Source: Oxyruncus cristatus (Eukaryota > Chordata > Aves > Passeriformes > Cotingidae). From it: a stretch of 64,000 nt of DNA. Position numbers and translations under genes: made by a program. Where the stretch lies: the NCBI GenBank assembly GCA_013399855.1, contig VXAY01004326.1, positions 1 to 64,000 on the forward strand, given 5' to 3'. Under the pieces are notes generated by a model. The model was not told the DNA's origin. It saw only the letters and a list, made by a program, of their open reading frames with translations, and ran no database searches. Within the stretch, counting starts at the first letter, position 1. The number at the start of each line of letters is the position of its first letter. This document shows positions 47,501 through 59,568 of the stretch, piece after piece.

Positions 47501-50500
47501 CATGAGAAATTGTGAATCTGAAGGGTGGGATTTCAAGCAGTTTAATAGGCTTGGTGATTGCTAAGCCACACATTTCCTCAGCTTCCTCCTCCCGTTGTGG
47601 TAGCCTCGTCTGATAATTCATGTCAGGTTAACAGGCTGCTGGGCAGATACCTCTGCTCACAGTTCAGCAAAGAGAGTAATTTTACCTGACCCAAAGTGTT
47701 CCCGATGATCAGAATGGTAACATCTCTTTGGAGAAGCTAGTACCTAATACAAAGACCAAACAAAGTTAAGAGGCATCTTTCAGTGGTAGGATGTAAGGGA
47801 GTGCATCAGAATTCAGTACCAGGTAAAACTGTGAAATAAAAAGCATTTTCTTGGCATAATTCTTGTGCAAACAAAGGCAGAACCATTTCATTTGTGATGG
47901 TTCCCCGTCTCTTTTAGGGAATCATGTTGGCACTGAGAAGTGGATCAGCGTTTGGAATTTGGTCAGTAACTTCTTGGTTTGACACTATCCCATTCTACTT
48001 GTGTTTTTTGTTTGTGCTCTCTGGCTGCTCACACACTTTACATGATAACAGGAGAATTGTTTTATATTAATATATTGCAATATAACGTGCTTTTTAAATT
48101 ACATATGGGATACGTGAGAAGGAGTTCTTCAGAAAGGATAAAAAATAAGCACTTTTAAAGTGACATTTCAAGTGATCATTTCCTCTTTTAGCCTTATGGC
48201 TAAATAATATGGGGAATACCTTCAGGATGATAGTTGAAGAAAACATTTAAAGTTATTTACTTATATAACATAGATAATCCTAACTTTTGTGTGACCTTGA
48301 TGAAGCTAAATGCAAGGATAAAATAACAAGGATTCATTTCAGGATCCTATCATTGGATTGAAACTGAATTTTATTTGAAAAATTTCGCTTTTTAAATTTT
48401 TCTCATGAAGGAAACAAACAGAAGAGATTACTTTTTTCCTAATTTCAATCTTTTAAATAAAAAATAATATACATAGAATGTCAGGAAACAAATATTCTTT
48501 TGTCTGTCACTGAAAAAAAAGAACGCATAGAATAAATTTTTGCAAAGTGGCTGCACTTAGGACTTTGCTATAGAGTGGACAATTAATTATACAAGGAATT
48601 TGTCATCCAAAATCCTGTGGAATATGCCAGAATGCTTGTTCATTTCTTAAAAACAGTCTCTTTCATTCCAACTTAATATATTGCATAAAGTGCAGGAGAA
48701 CAAGAGAAAAAATGTGGTTTTTTTAATGATTAAGGACTGATCTTGTTCCAGTTTGACTCAATGGCAAAACTCCATGGAACTGAGCTGAATATATGGGTAT
48801 AGATAAGATGTTGTTTACTGTGCTCTTGCTTTTTGTGAGAGCAAAATGTAAAAGAAATATATTCCTTGCACAAATTAGATTATCTTAAGTCATCTGCAGA
48901 CTCCTGCTTAAAACAGAATACAGGAATCTCTCCATATTCTCCAGGAGCTGCAATCCCTAATGTCTATGCAGCCTTAAAGACACTCTTGCCACTGTGTAAA
49001 TAGGCTGTTGCACCGAAGAAGGAATTAATGAAGTCATGGAACAGAAGTTCATGAGATTTTTATGTATATATAGATAACATTAATAAGCTGTCCTTGCCCT
49101 CTTTCAGCTGTAGTTACAATTTTTTTTAAGAGCACCACATATATTTCTGCAGAGTCTTCCCTGGGTTTAGAACAGCCATGAACAGGGAGACACTTACTTT
49201 TTCCTCCATGTGCCACATTTGAACTGAGCAGAGGGAGCACAAGCTGCATCATTTGTGCTACAGCCATGCCTCAAAAACTGAGTGGGCACTGGCCAAAAGA
49301 AAAAACAGGTGAGGAGTAAAATTAACCTTGAGTTAGGTTCTGGCAGCATCAGCCAGGTAGCACACGTGGTAGAGATAGACAGAGATTGTGCCAGTGGTGG
49401 AAATTATTCCTTACAAGGAAGAAAAGGGTAGCAGAGAAAGCACTGTGTCTCTGCTAGTCTTTGATTTTCCTGAAACACTTATTTGTGTGGTAGAACTCTA
49501 AGTTTGCACATCCTTAAGCTGAGACTCAACCAGTCCCTTGTAAGATGAAAAAGAAAAATTTGCCATGACTGCTCTCATTTTTGTTAAAAAAAACTTTGGA
49601 AGACAATCTGACAAACTCTACCTAATTTTTCAGTGGCACAAAACATTGATCAACTTGTGTAATGCCCTACCAGCACAGACAGAGCTGCATGGAAAAAACC
49701 AGTTCCTTCTGCAACAGGAGGTAGGGAACAGTGCTGCAAATGCTACAGAGCAGTGTTATTCCGAAGTGGGAAGGAGTAGAAAGGAGTTGTTTACAATAAA
49801 CCGACCAAACGATTCCCAAGTTGTTGGCTGTACCATTCATCAGTCTGTCAGGGAAAAAGTGCAAGGCAAAGTGAATCAATACAGTTGCACCCTTCCTTCT
49901 CTGGCCCGTCCTGGTGGGTGATAGAGCATAACAGTGTTGGTTTTGACATTATTAGGTTATCCTGAAAATAAATCACTTTTGAAAAGGTGAATAATTGGAC
50001 AGAGCTTAGTGTGAACAAGCTAAAGGTTGGAAGTGGAGGGGAAGGCGGTGGTGAGAGGAAGAGGGAAGGGGGGCTGTGGTGTTACAGATACAAACCCATT
50101 CCAGGAGGCCACCAGCATGTGAGAAGCTCTAAGCCTCATTCTGGTTTGTACTTTGGCAAATGAGAGCAATGTTTGGTCTGATAGGTATTATGCTGTATTT
50201 ATGGTTTCTGAAACTATTTTTGATCCAGCAGAGAAATGAGACATACCTTTTCGTATAATCTAAACTCTGAGAGGTATACCCCTGTCCAATAAAATTGAAA
50301 GGCAGTAAATTTTGTCCCTATAAAAGGAAATCCCCACTTTTCTCAACATTTAGCTAATCTGTGGACTTCACTGCCATAAGTGGTCATCAAGATAATATAT
50401 TGTGGCTGGACTCCTAAACAAGCTAAATAATTTTATGACTGTCAACAACATCTGTAATCATGCCAGAGAAAATCATGATAATGGCAGTCCAACCTCATAT

Positions 50501-52390
50501 TTTACAGGATAGAATAAAACCCCTTTGGGATACAGGAAAGACCAGATAATTGACTACTTACCTGATAGGTGGTTTTAATCCTTATTCTGACACCTAAGAG
50601 ACAGGGCACCGTCAGACAGAGGGTACCAGACTATTTGCTTGTGTCTACTCCCACCAAAGACTGTGGCAATATTTCAACTGTTTGCTGTGAACTCGAACTT
50701 CATGTAGACATATCTGAAGCTTTGGTGTCAATAGTGGGGTTTAATTTGTCATTTGTGAGATGAAAATATAATGAGGTCAATATACCATTCCTGGAACGTT
50801 TTCTGAATGTAAGTGCTGTGGTTGTGGTACAGTGTTGGTATTTAAGGAACATAGGTTCACATCCTAATGCTCAAACATTTGTAATGTGATCATGAGTATA
50901 TATCATGCATAGCTGTATTACACATTAACTTACCTGCCCCAAATGAGTGATTTTCTTTCATTCACTGTCTTTCTGTCTCATCAGTTCACATCTTACGTTG
51001 TCTAGATGAGGACTCTTAGAGTAATTTTATATAGTGTCTGACACAAAGACACAGTTTGCATCCTGAATTTCTTTGGGGTTCACTCAGGCAAAACTCTTCA
51101 TTGCAAACAGTGGATTTAATTTTGATCTTTACGAGACTTTCAGAGGTACACCTGGCCTGTTAGTGGCACCAATTTACTAAATGTCTTCATTGCTCAAGGA
51201 GAATACCCTGTTTTGGGATTTAAATAGTGAAAAGGATCTTGAAAATGCACTTCCAAGTAGTATAAAAGTCCATGTTCTTGTTACCTCCTATCAGGTACTT
51301 AAGGACTTTCAGAAACCTGACTTTAAGAGCTCCCTTCCCAAACATCCCCATAAATGTCACCATTCCTCACTGTGCATGCTGTTGGTGTGGAGATGGGAGC
51401 ACATGGGGCAGAATAATGCAGTTTTCAGGGAGCTGAATGAAAACATCCATGTTTTCTCACAGACTTTTTAACATTTGTGAGAAACTCCTTCTCATACAGA
51501 AAATGCCTGATGAGAAATTTACGATAGGAAAACACCAACACATGAAATGGGACACAAGCCATCAACTTTTAGTGTTCCACAAGTGTCCAAAATGAGCCCT
51601 GCTTTGAGGGAATCGTTATAAAGCAGTGCATTTTGCAACCCTGGACATGGTTCTTCCACATGCCAAACCCTGTGGTTGTGGACCCACTTGAAGAGATCCT
51701 CACCACCCTCTTTGCCTTCACTGCTTCTTCCTGTCCTCCTCCCCATGGCTCTGGAATTCACAGCCTCCTCCACTGTGATGAGTCAACTGTTTGGCCGGCT
51801 GTGCTCCCAAGCAGATTTGTCATAGTGCCTATTTTCTTCCTTTTTCTTTTAAAATCAGACCATTCTCCAGGTTTGGTTTGGAGTTCAGCCATCAAAGTGG
51901 CACATCTGAGAGGAGGAAAGCCCTATCAAGCAAGGAAGGAATCTCTTAACACTTCTCTGCTTTTAAAGCATTTGTGCCCTGGAAAAACACCCTGTTTTTA
52001 GATAAGGAGCAACGCAGAAAAGTCACCATCTGTGGAAAGGGGAGGGATATTTCAGGCCACACTGCTCTTCTAATAGGGCTATTCAAATTCATTATCATTG
52101 CATGATACAATCAGTTCTATATAGTTATCAGGTTTTGGGGCTGTTTTCTTTTTCTGCCACTGACAAATAGGCCAAAGTAAACCAGGTCACTGATAAGACA
52201 GACCCCTGGGAAGATGCTCTGCCATGCTTGATGCATGGACAGGGCCTTTTGTTCATCACTCACATGATTTTGTCTTGCAGCGTCTGTTTATTTTCCTTCC
52301 CCTTTCATTGCCCAACTTTGAAAGCAGCCTGAAATAGAATAGGATTTATGCTACGATCTGCAAACCCTGAACTTCTCATTTAGGAGACTC
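44600..52390. other. Gene-poor interval (second part)
   Basis: No exon, RNA gene or known transposon is recognised apart from the A-rich tract at 47145-47210. The open frames at 46934-47242 and 49565-49921 lack motifs; the first ends in the A-rich tract and is an artefact of it. Confidence 0.5.
47145..47210. repeat. A-rich low-complexity tract
   Basis: About 65 bases dominated by A with scattered G and CC (aaaaaagaaaaggg-, then a long A run, then aaaccaaaaaaaacc). Confidence 0.8.
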
Positions 52391-52680
52391 AAAGACTATA
52401 AGGCCGAGAGAGGCCTTTGGTACCCTCTTGTCTGACCTCTGCTACAACCCAGGCCATTAGCTTTCTCTGACTTAATTCTTGTTTGGTCTATCTAGTGGAA
52501 AAACATCCAGTCCTGATTTAAGAATTGCGAGTGGTGGAGAGAATTCATCACAACTCTTCATGAACTGTTCTTATGGTCAATTACCCCATCTGTTAGAAAA
52601 TTTCCATCGTACTTCAGTTTGGATTTGCCGAGCTTCAATTCCCAGATATTGGCTCTTGTCCTGCTGTGCCTCTCTTATGC
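52391..52680 (-). mobile_element. Ancient CR1-type LINE relic
   Basis: The stretch follows, in order, the reverse complement of an old amniote CR1 3' end known from crocodilian and turtle genomes: 'actataaggccgagagagg', 'cctcttgtctgacctctgc', 'acccaggccattag', 'aaaacatccagtcctgattt', 'gtggagagaattcatcac', 'ggtcaattaccccatctgtt', 'ggatttgccgagcttcaatt'. It is far more diverged than the other CR1 copies here. The identification is from memory of the family. Confidence 0.65.
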
Positions 52681-54982
52681 TGGATTTCCATCCAGAGGCA
52701 GCTCAGAGAATGGGATGGTAATTAGGCACATATATATCACCTAGAGATATTTTCAGTCACCTTGCCTCCTCAGCAGAAATGGGGTCTGAACGGAGTCACA
52801 AGGTTTTCTGAGGAACAGATTTTAATGTGTTATCATTCTAAATACGACTACTTACATTTGCTGGCATTTGAATTACAGGCATATGATTTTCCAGTACCTG
52901 TGGAAATGTAACTCCCACTAGATGCTTTTAAGGATGACTGAGCACATTTTTAAAAGAAAAATGGCCTGTTACCTAGAATTGCAGAGGACCCACATTTGCC
53001 TCTGTTGTCAACTGAATGAAATCAAAGTATTTTATTTGCAAAGAGAATTCAGCACGTATAAGAGGCCAGTGTGAATTCCAGATATCAAAGTTTTGATGTT
53101 ACAAACTTATGAATTAGAGCTGATAAATGCATTCAAGATCTGTTTCTAAAATATGCTGTCACGATATTACAAGATGTTTCTCTGATGTGATGACCCTTTT
53201 CCTGAGGATGCTTGGTCAAACCCAGGGAAGCATGGAAAGATGGCAGAGCTAGTTTGGGATGATAAGGCGCAGCCAAGTCCCTACAATTTGTCTTTTTAAT
53301 TGTACTCTCTGACACTATTATGTAACTTTATGCTTTCTAGGGGAACGTCCACCAGCACTGAACTACATGTACTTCAGATGATGGTTTCTGATCTGGTTTG
53401 ATGTAACATTTTCATTTTCTGATTACACATGATATTCTCATTGCCTAGTCATTGTTATGCTCTGTGGCCTCTGCTCCTCAGCTATGGATTTGGCTACTGT
53501 TAGCATCTTGTATATCAATAACCTCTCCTGAGCGTTGTACTCTTTGATCAAAAATACTCTGCCCCTTTTCTCCTGGAATCTGGGAAATTTGGGATTTATC
53601 TAGCCCTCCACTTCCTGATGACTGAGCTGTCTAATCCTCTCTGTGGGAAGGTTCCTTTCCTTCTGTCCTCAGATGAGGTGAAGGGAAGATCAGAAAGTTT
53701 TGAGCCTGTAATGTGTCATTCTTGTAACACAAATGGAATTGGCACTTAGAAGAGTTTCCTGATTATTTCTTGAGACTTAATTCCGTAAGAGGATGGGAAG
53801 ATCTCAACAAATGTAAAAAAAAAAAGAGAGAGTCAAAGATCAAAGACCAGGAAAAAGAATAAAGCATGCATGCTTGATCCATAAACTGATTTCTGCTATA
53901 GGCACTGGTGCACCTTCCACTGGGAGATGTGGGTCAGGAAATTGAAGACAGGATTTCAAAAGACTTTGTGGAAGAGAAGCAGTAGTGAGAGTATTTAAGC
54001 AGTGAAACACAACTCCATAAGCCTGTAGGACACTACCTCTTTTCTGGTCTATTTTCCTAATCAAACCCCCACAGTCTTGTGGTGGCCAGAGAGGGGGACA
54101 AAAAAGCTGTCAGGGATCATTGCCTTGCCCTGGGTGCTAGACCTCTGGGGGACCTGGCATGCAGAGTGGATAGGACGTATGACAAGTGCAGGAGTAGGCA
54201 TTAGGACCTCTTCTGTTCGTAGTTGAATCCCATGCAGGAACAGCTACTCTCTGCCTTGCCCTCCTGTGTTGTTTAGTCCTGACAGCTCATGAGGCCAGGA
54301 CAGACTGTGATTTGGATCAGGGAATTTTTCACAATATGGCACCACCCAGCTGACAAAAACATGAGAAAATGCCCTGTGCCATGTGTCCTCTCCCACGCAG
54401 AGGAAAGAGAGTAGTTGCTCTAGGAGGGAACTACGCTGGGGTCATGCCAACTGGGAATTTTCCTTTGTAGATGATGAATTCTTGGTATCTATTTAAGATT
54501 AGGCAGACAGGGGGCAGTAAGGGGAGAACCTGACCCACAGGTGGATCATGCTGACACTTCCATGAGGATGAACTGGCTACACTAGAAACAATATACCAGC
54601 ATAGCTGAGCAGACTGGCTGGTGAAAGGACTAAACCCACATCTAAGTGAGGACAGCAGCGAAAATCTATTGTCACTTTTTGGACTCAAATACAGTTCTCC
54701 CACTCTAACCACTATCAGAGTTTTTTACTTTCAGTGCCACTGGACAACAGCTTGTTGCTGTGCATGGAGAACATTTAAGTAACAAGCAAATGTAAGTTTA
54801 GTTAATTTGTAATGAAACCCTCTAGCTGTTCCAACACGTGATGCTAGATCATTGATTAAGAGATGATCTCAATGCCATCCTATGTGATGAGTGTGCAAGG
54901 CCAACTTACTTTTGAAGTTGCAATGGGATTGTTTGTGGTTTTTTTTGTCAGTAGCAGGAATTAATGCTACATGTGAATGAAC

Positions 54983-55015
<33 letters not shown>
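54983..55015. repeat. (AAT)11 microsatellite
   Basis: Eleven perfect AAT units. Trinucleotide simple repeat, likely to vary in length between individuals. Confidence 0.95.
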
Positions 55016-55016
<1 letters not shown>

Positions 55017-56813
55017 TAATAATAGTGCTCTGCAGTTAGAAGTTCCAGTGTTTGTTGTTTAATAACTTTCTGGAATAACTCACAGACATTGGCTCCCATT
55101 GTTCAAATAGTTCATTTAGATTCCACTCTATAGCTGTCCTGAAATGTAACTGGTCATCTGGCCGAAACTAGAAGGCAGCCAATTAAATTCACAGGAAAAC
55201 ATTAATCTGAGCTGAAGAATTCACAGCACATGTGTGCAACCATTCCTCCTTTTAGGAATGCTTTCTGTTCTTCCTCTGCTCCTGCTTCCCCAGCTCCCAC
55301 CCCCCGCCTCTTGTTTCACGTGTCGAAGGACAACGTGCCAACTCTAACAGCACTGTCCGAGGGAAAGGAAAATTAACACCAGTTTTACTTTTATACATTC
55401 AGGACTCGGTCCAGGAAGGCCACTAGAGCGAATGCCAGTTTTTCTCCTGTTTTTGCCGGGCCTGGGATCTGGCTCAAACATTGTATTGCTAACATGTATC
55501 AGCACAGGGTGTGAGGACGGAGGAGGCAGAAGCCAGGGCGTGGGTGGTAATGAATGAGCTTCAGCCTGAAAGGGAGGAATGAAATGGAGGAGGAGGGCTT
55601 GCCCGAGCTGGGGAGGAGGAAAAGAGGAGAAGTTGGGTGTATTGGGAGCAGGAGCAGAGGTCTGGAAGCACGGGGACATTCTCTCCCTTGTCCTGAGAGC
55701 TGAGCCTGTCTCCTTACTCCTCTGCTGTCAGTAAACATCTGTGAACAACCACTGGAGATGTGTGTTTATTGTCTGCTTCTGCCTTCCATGTCATTCTGCA
55801 AACAGTGACCCGGCTCTGCTGTGAACTTCATCTGGGGAGAGGTGTGCTGTGGCTGCAGGGAGGTCACGCTCTTCCAGTGAGCCAAACTGGGGTCACCCTG
55901 ATTCCACCTCCATCTCAGGACAAAAAGGGAGGTGATGTTTTTCCAAGGAAAGGATTGTATCACAAAACAAACAAGCTTATATCAAAAGGCCATCCAGGTG
56001 ACAAAGTTAAGCATTTACCACCTGGGAAATAATGGAAAGGATAGTACTTATGCTGTCTGGTTGACTGAGAATTGTGTAGCACAGGGTGGAGCTAATCTCC
56101 AGGACTACTGCCTTAGGTGTAATGGGAGGTGGTAGATGGGTGATAAAGTGGAAGAAGATTAGGGTTAAGGTGCCTAGTTGATGTTCATGGCAAAAATGAT
56201 TCTACCCATTATCTGTGCCACAATGCTCCTAGGTAATGCTGAGTCCGGGTTTCCAAAATCAAGAATCTAGCAGTTAAACAGGTAGTTGTATTCCTCCATT
56301 TGCTGAGGTTCCTAGGCTGGACTTTCACAATCACACAGGTGTTACCAAGAAACATGATTTGAGCTTAAGAGGCATTGTAAAAATGCTCCACGCAGTGGAG
56401 AAGCAGACCCTGGCTGTTGCAGGGCCTGCTGTCCTCTGGGCATTCAGATTCTCCTCTTTAGGTGTTAAGAGTTCCGCTGCCGACTTGCGACAAGTTTCAC
56501 GGCATGGCATTGCAGTGTGTCTCAGGTTAGAAGTGATATGTATTGAAGTGATATTCATGGAAAACTGTTTGAATGTAGTAAAGTGCACGGAAAAGCTATA
56601 CTATCCCATCCAAAAGGGCCTATGTGAAATAAGGGACTCTGACATAACAAAACCGTGATTACATTTGGCACTTTTTAACACCCTTATTGATGAACACAAA
56701 AAGATGATTGAATGGGAAAATACATTACCTTCTTAACACTAGAGGGAGCCCAGCTGGGATATCATCCACTCATTGGCTTAGGGAGTGTGTTTTTTCTGAA
56801 TATATGCTCCAAA

Positions 56814-56925
56814 TTTTTTTTTTTTTTTGGTCTTTCTGTCTTGCATTTGTGCACACACACACAAGCACACTGAGGTTATATCAATTCACCACAGATCAAC
56901 ACCACTTACACATGTGTGTGTGTGT
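56814..56925. repeat. Poly(T), (CA)n and (TG)n simple repeats
   Basis: A T15 run (56814-56828), a CA run (56852-56863) and a TG run (56913-56925). The CA and TG runs are complementary and about 50 bases apart, so they can pair in single-stranded form. Confidence 0.8.
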
Positions 56926-59230
56926 ATTACCAAGATATGCGATGCAGTGTGCTGTGTGCTTTTTGTTTTGATTTGGTTATTTAATTCATAATTCAGTTGA
57001 GATCTGAGATACGAATCTAAGTAGTTTTTTGGCTTGATGTCATACAAAGTTTTAACACAATGCTTTTGCTTATGGCCTCTAGCCAATGTGTATGCCTTGC
57101 ACGTCATTTGTGGATGCTCTCAGGAAAGAATGTGCAGAATTGCATTTATTTTTTGGCATTATGAGTTGTATGAAAGCTACTTTAATGCTTATTCTAGGCC
57201 AGCTATTCAAAAAAATGTAATACTACTTGAATTTTATAAACAAGAGTTTAAACAGGGCTGGTTTATGTTATTGTTACTTACATTTTACAATGAAGAGGCA
57301 ACATACTGATCATCAGAAGTCAAACTTGTCTTTTCCTTCTTAACAAATGTATGTTATGAGTGTGATAAAAACTTTTCTTACTGCTGTGCTGAATTTTTTC
57401 TGACGGAAAGCACACAAGAAGTTACAAACCGATTGCAACTCACATTTAGTTAGAAGTTTGATGTTGGTTTCAAAGGGAGCAGGAGGAAATGCAAATATGA
57501 AGGACTATTCATGGGGCAAAATCTACCTAGACTGTAAGCAAGTATTTTGCAGGCATGGGCTTTGTTTGCTCTCAATAGATGTGAAATGCCTGTCAGTAAA
57601 AGCTTTCTGGCTGGTGCTCTCTGCAGTATTCCATGAAAAATATGGGTTTAGCCACTGCTCTTAATATACACAAAATTCAGTGCTACAGCAGTTCCAAAGG
57701 GAGATGGCTGGAGAGGTAAATGCCTTGGCTGCCTGGTTTGTAAAACAAAGTTGATCCATGCTCAACACCTGAAAATTAGTGTTTAAGAGCTGAGGTGTGG
57801 ACATACTTTCTCCATTTCAGAAGGTTTTCTCAAACTGCATGGCAGCTGCAGACCTGTTCCTGCAGTCCTAGTTCCTGTCACAGCTGATGTGTGCAGCTGA
57901 TGATTGCTGATCAGTGCAATCATTTCTACGAAATGTCACAGCAGATGCTAGAAACAGAGGGGATTACCAGGTGAAATGCGAATATTCAATTGTTTGTCCA
58001 GCACAACTTTTTCCTGGCAATCTCTTGTCTAGAATGAAGGGGAAAAAACATTGCTGAGGATCTTTGGGTTTAAGGTCTGTGATGCCCCTCTTCTCATAAT
58101 CCAAAGTGAGCAGCACCTTCTCATCTTCAGGTTTTGGCTTGCTCAAAGGAACATTGCTGTCAAATATAACAGAGGCTGCTCTAATTTACAGCTGTTTGCA
58201 CACTTAGCAACCAGCAGGCAGGACTGCTAGCTTTCCCATATGTTTTTCTTCCTCCTTCCAATCCAGCCCTTGGCAGAAACTAAGGCTTAAAGAAAAGATA
58301 GGGAATAACTTGAAGTTATCCTATTCAGAGTCAGTTTGTCCCCCCTCAAGCAGCCTAGAGAGCCCATGGCAGACATGAAGGCTAATAACAGTACCAACTT
58401 CATCTGGTAACATTGGTGTGATAAATACCCGCAAAATTGCAATAAATACTAAGGGCCAAGAAATACAGTGAGTGACATTGTATGAAATGAAGAGTCCTTT
58501 GGACATAGGGAGTGATGAAAGCATAGCAGACTGTGGACCATTTGTTTGGAGAGATCATGTAGTAAAATACCTGTTAGACATAAACTCTAGAAACAGCTTT
58601 AAAATGTCAGCTATTCAATTGATTTTGCAGTGACTTTCAAGTGTGAATATAGTCCATTCTGTAAGAAGAGAAAATGATGTAAGCAAACGTGCTGAAGTAC
58701 AACCTTCAGTGACTATGGAGCTAGATAACTACTAACTCAAGGTTCTTTGTTTAGAATTAAAAACTTCTTTAGATTTTCCTGGTGGAAAAATCAGCTAGAA
58801 ATGATTGGAATATTTTTTCCATAATGTGAAAAGGACAAAGAACTTATTTTTTACCTAAAAAAATCCCTGAATTCAGGAACTTTAGTTTTGAATACTAAGG
58901 TGAAGTATATTTTATTGTAGCTGAACATGAAGATTCCTAAAAGAAATCTTATGGAAAGCTTGAATACTTTCAATCAAAGCAGTTTGGAGTCAAAGGAACA
59001 GCTAGACATTTGGGTAGTTCCTCTGAACTTCCAAGTTGGGTATGCCTGACATTTTGTAGAATATAATTACATTGATTTTTTTCCCTGTCTTTAATGGTTT
59101 TACAGTTTCCCAGCTTCCTGTACTCCAGACTTCTTTTCTAAGCAGCTATTGCCGCTCTCTGTCTGCCTCCATACTAGTTTCTAGGAGCAAACAGCTTAAA
59201 GTCTGCCTATCAAATGCAAAGCTCATCACT

Positions 59231-59568
59231 TCACAGAATCACAGGATATGCTGAATTGGAAGGGACCCACAAGGATCATCAAGTCCAGCTCCTGGCCCTG
59301 CACAGGACCATCCTCAAGAGTCACACCACGTGCCTGAGAGCATTGTCCAAACGCTTCTTGAACTCTGTCAGGCTTCGTGCTGTGACCACTTCCCTGGGGA
59401 GCCTGTTCCAGTACCCAACCACCCTCTGGGTCAAGAACCTTTTTCTAATATCCAACCTAAACCTCCGCTGACACAACTTCAGGCCATTCTTATAGATCCT
59501 GTCACTGGTCGGCACAGAGAAGAGATCAGTGCCTGCCCTTCCTCTTCCCCTCAGAAGGAAATTGTATC
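59231..59568 (-). mobile_element. CR1 LINE, 3'-end fragment
   Basis: Reverse complement of a CR1 3' end: TCACAGAATCACAGGATATG tail first, then 'ggaagggacccacaaggatc', 'tggccctgcacaggaccatc', 'acttccctggggagcctgtt' and 'gatcctgtcactggtc', ending in the region 'cttcctcttcccctcagaag'. Same subfamily by layout as the copies at 2260-2873 and 8158-8596, but in opposite orientation. Confidence 0.92.

Larger units (their letters stand above)
52681..59230. other. Gene-poor interval (third part)
   Basis: No coding exon is recognised. It holds the (AAT)n microsatellite, a T-run at 56814-56828, and short CA and TG runs at 56852-56863 and 56913-56925. G+C is somewhat higher around 55260-55720, with purine-rich words, but without any recognisable gene. 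Confidence 0.5.
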
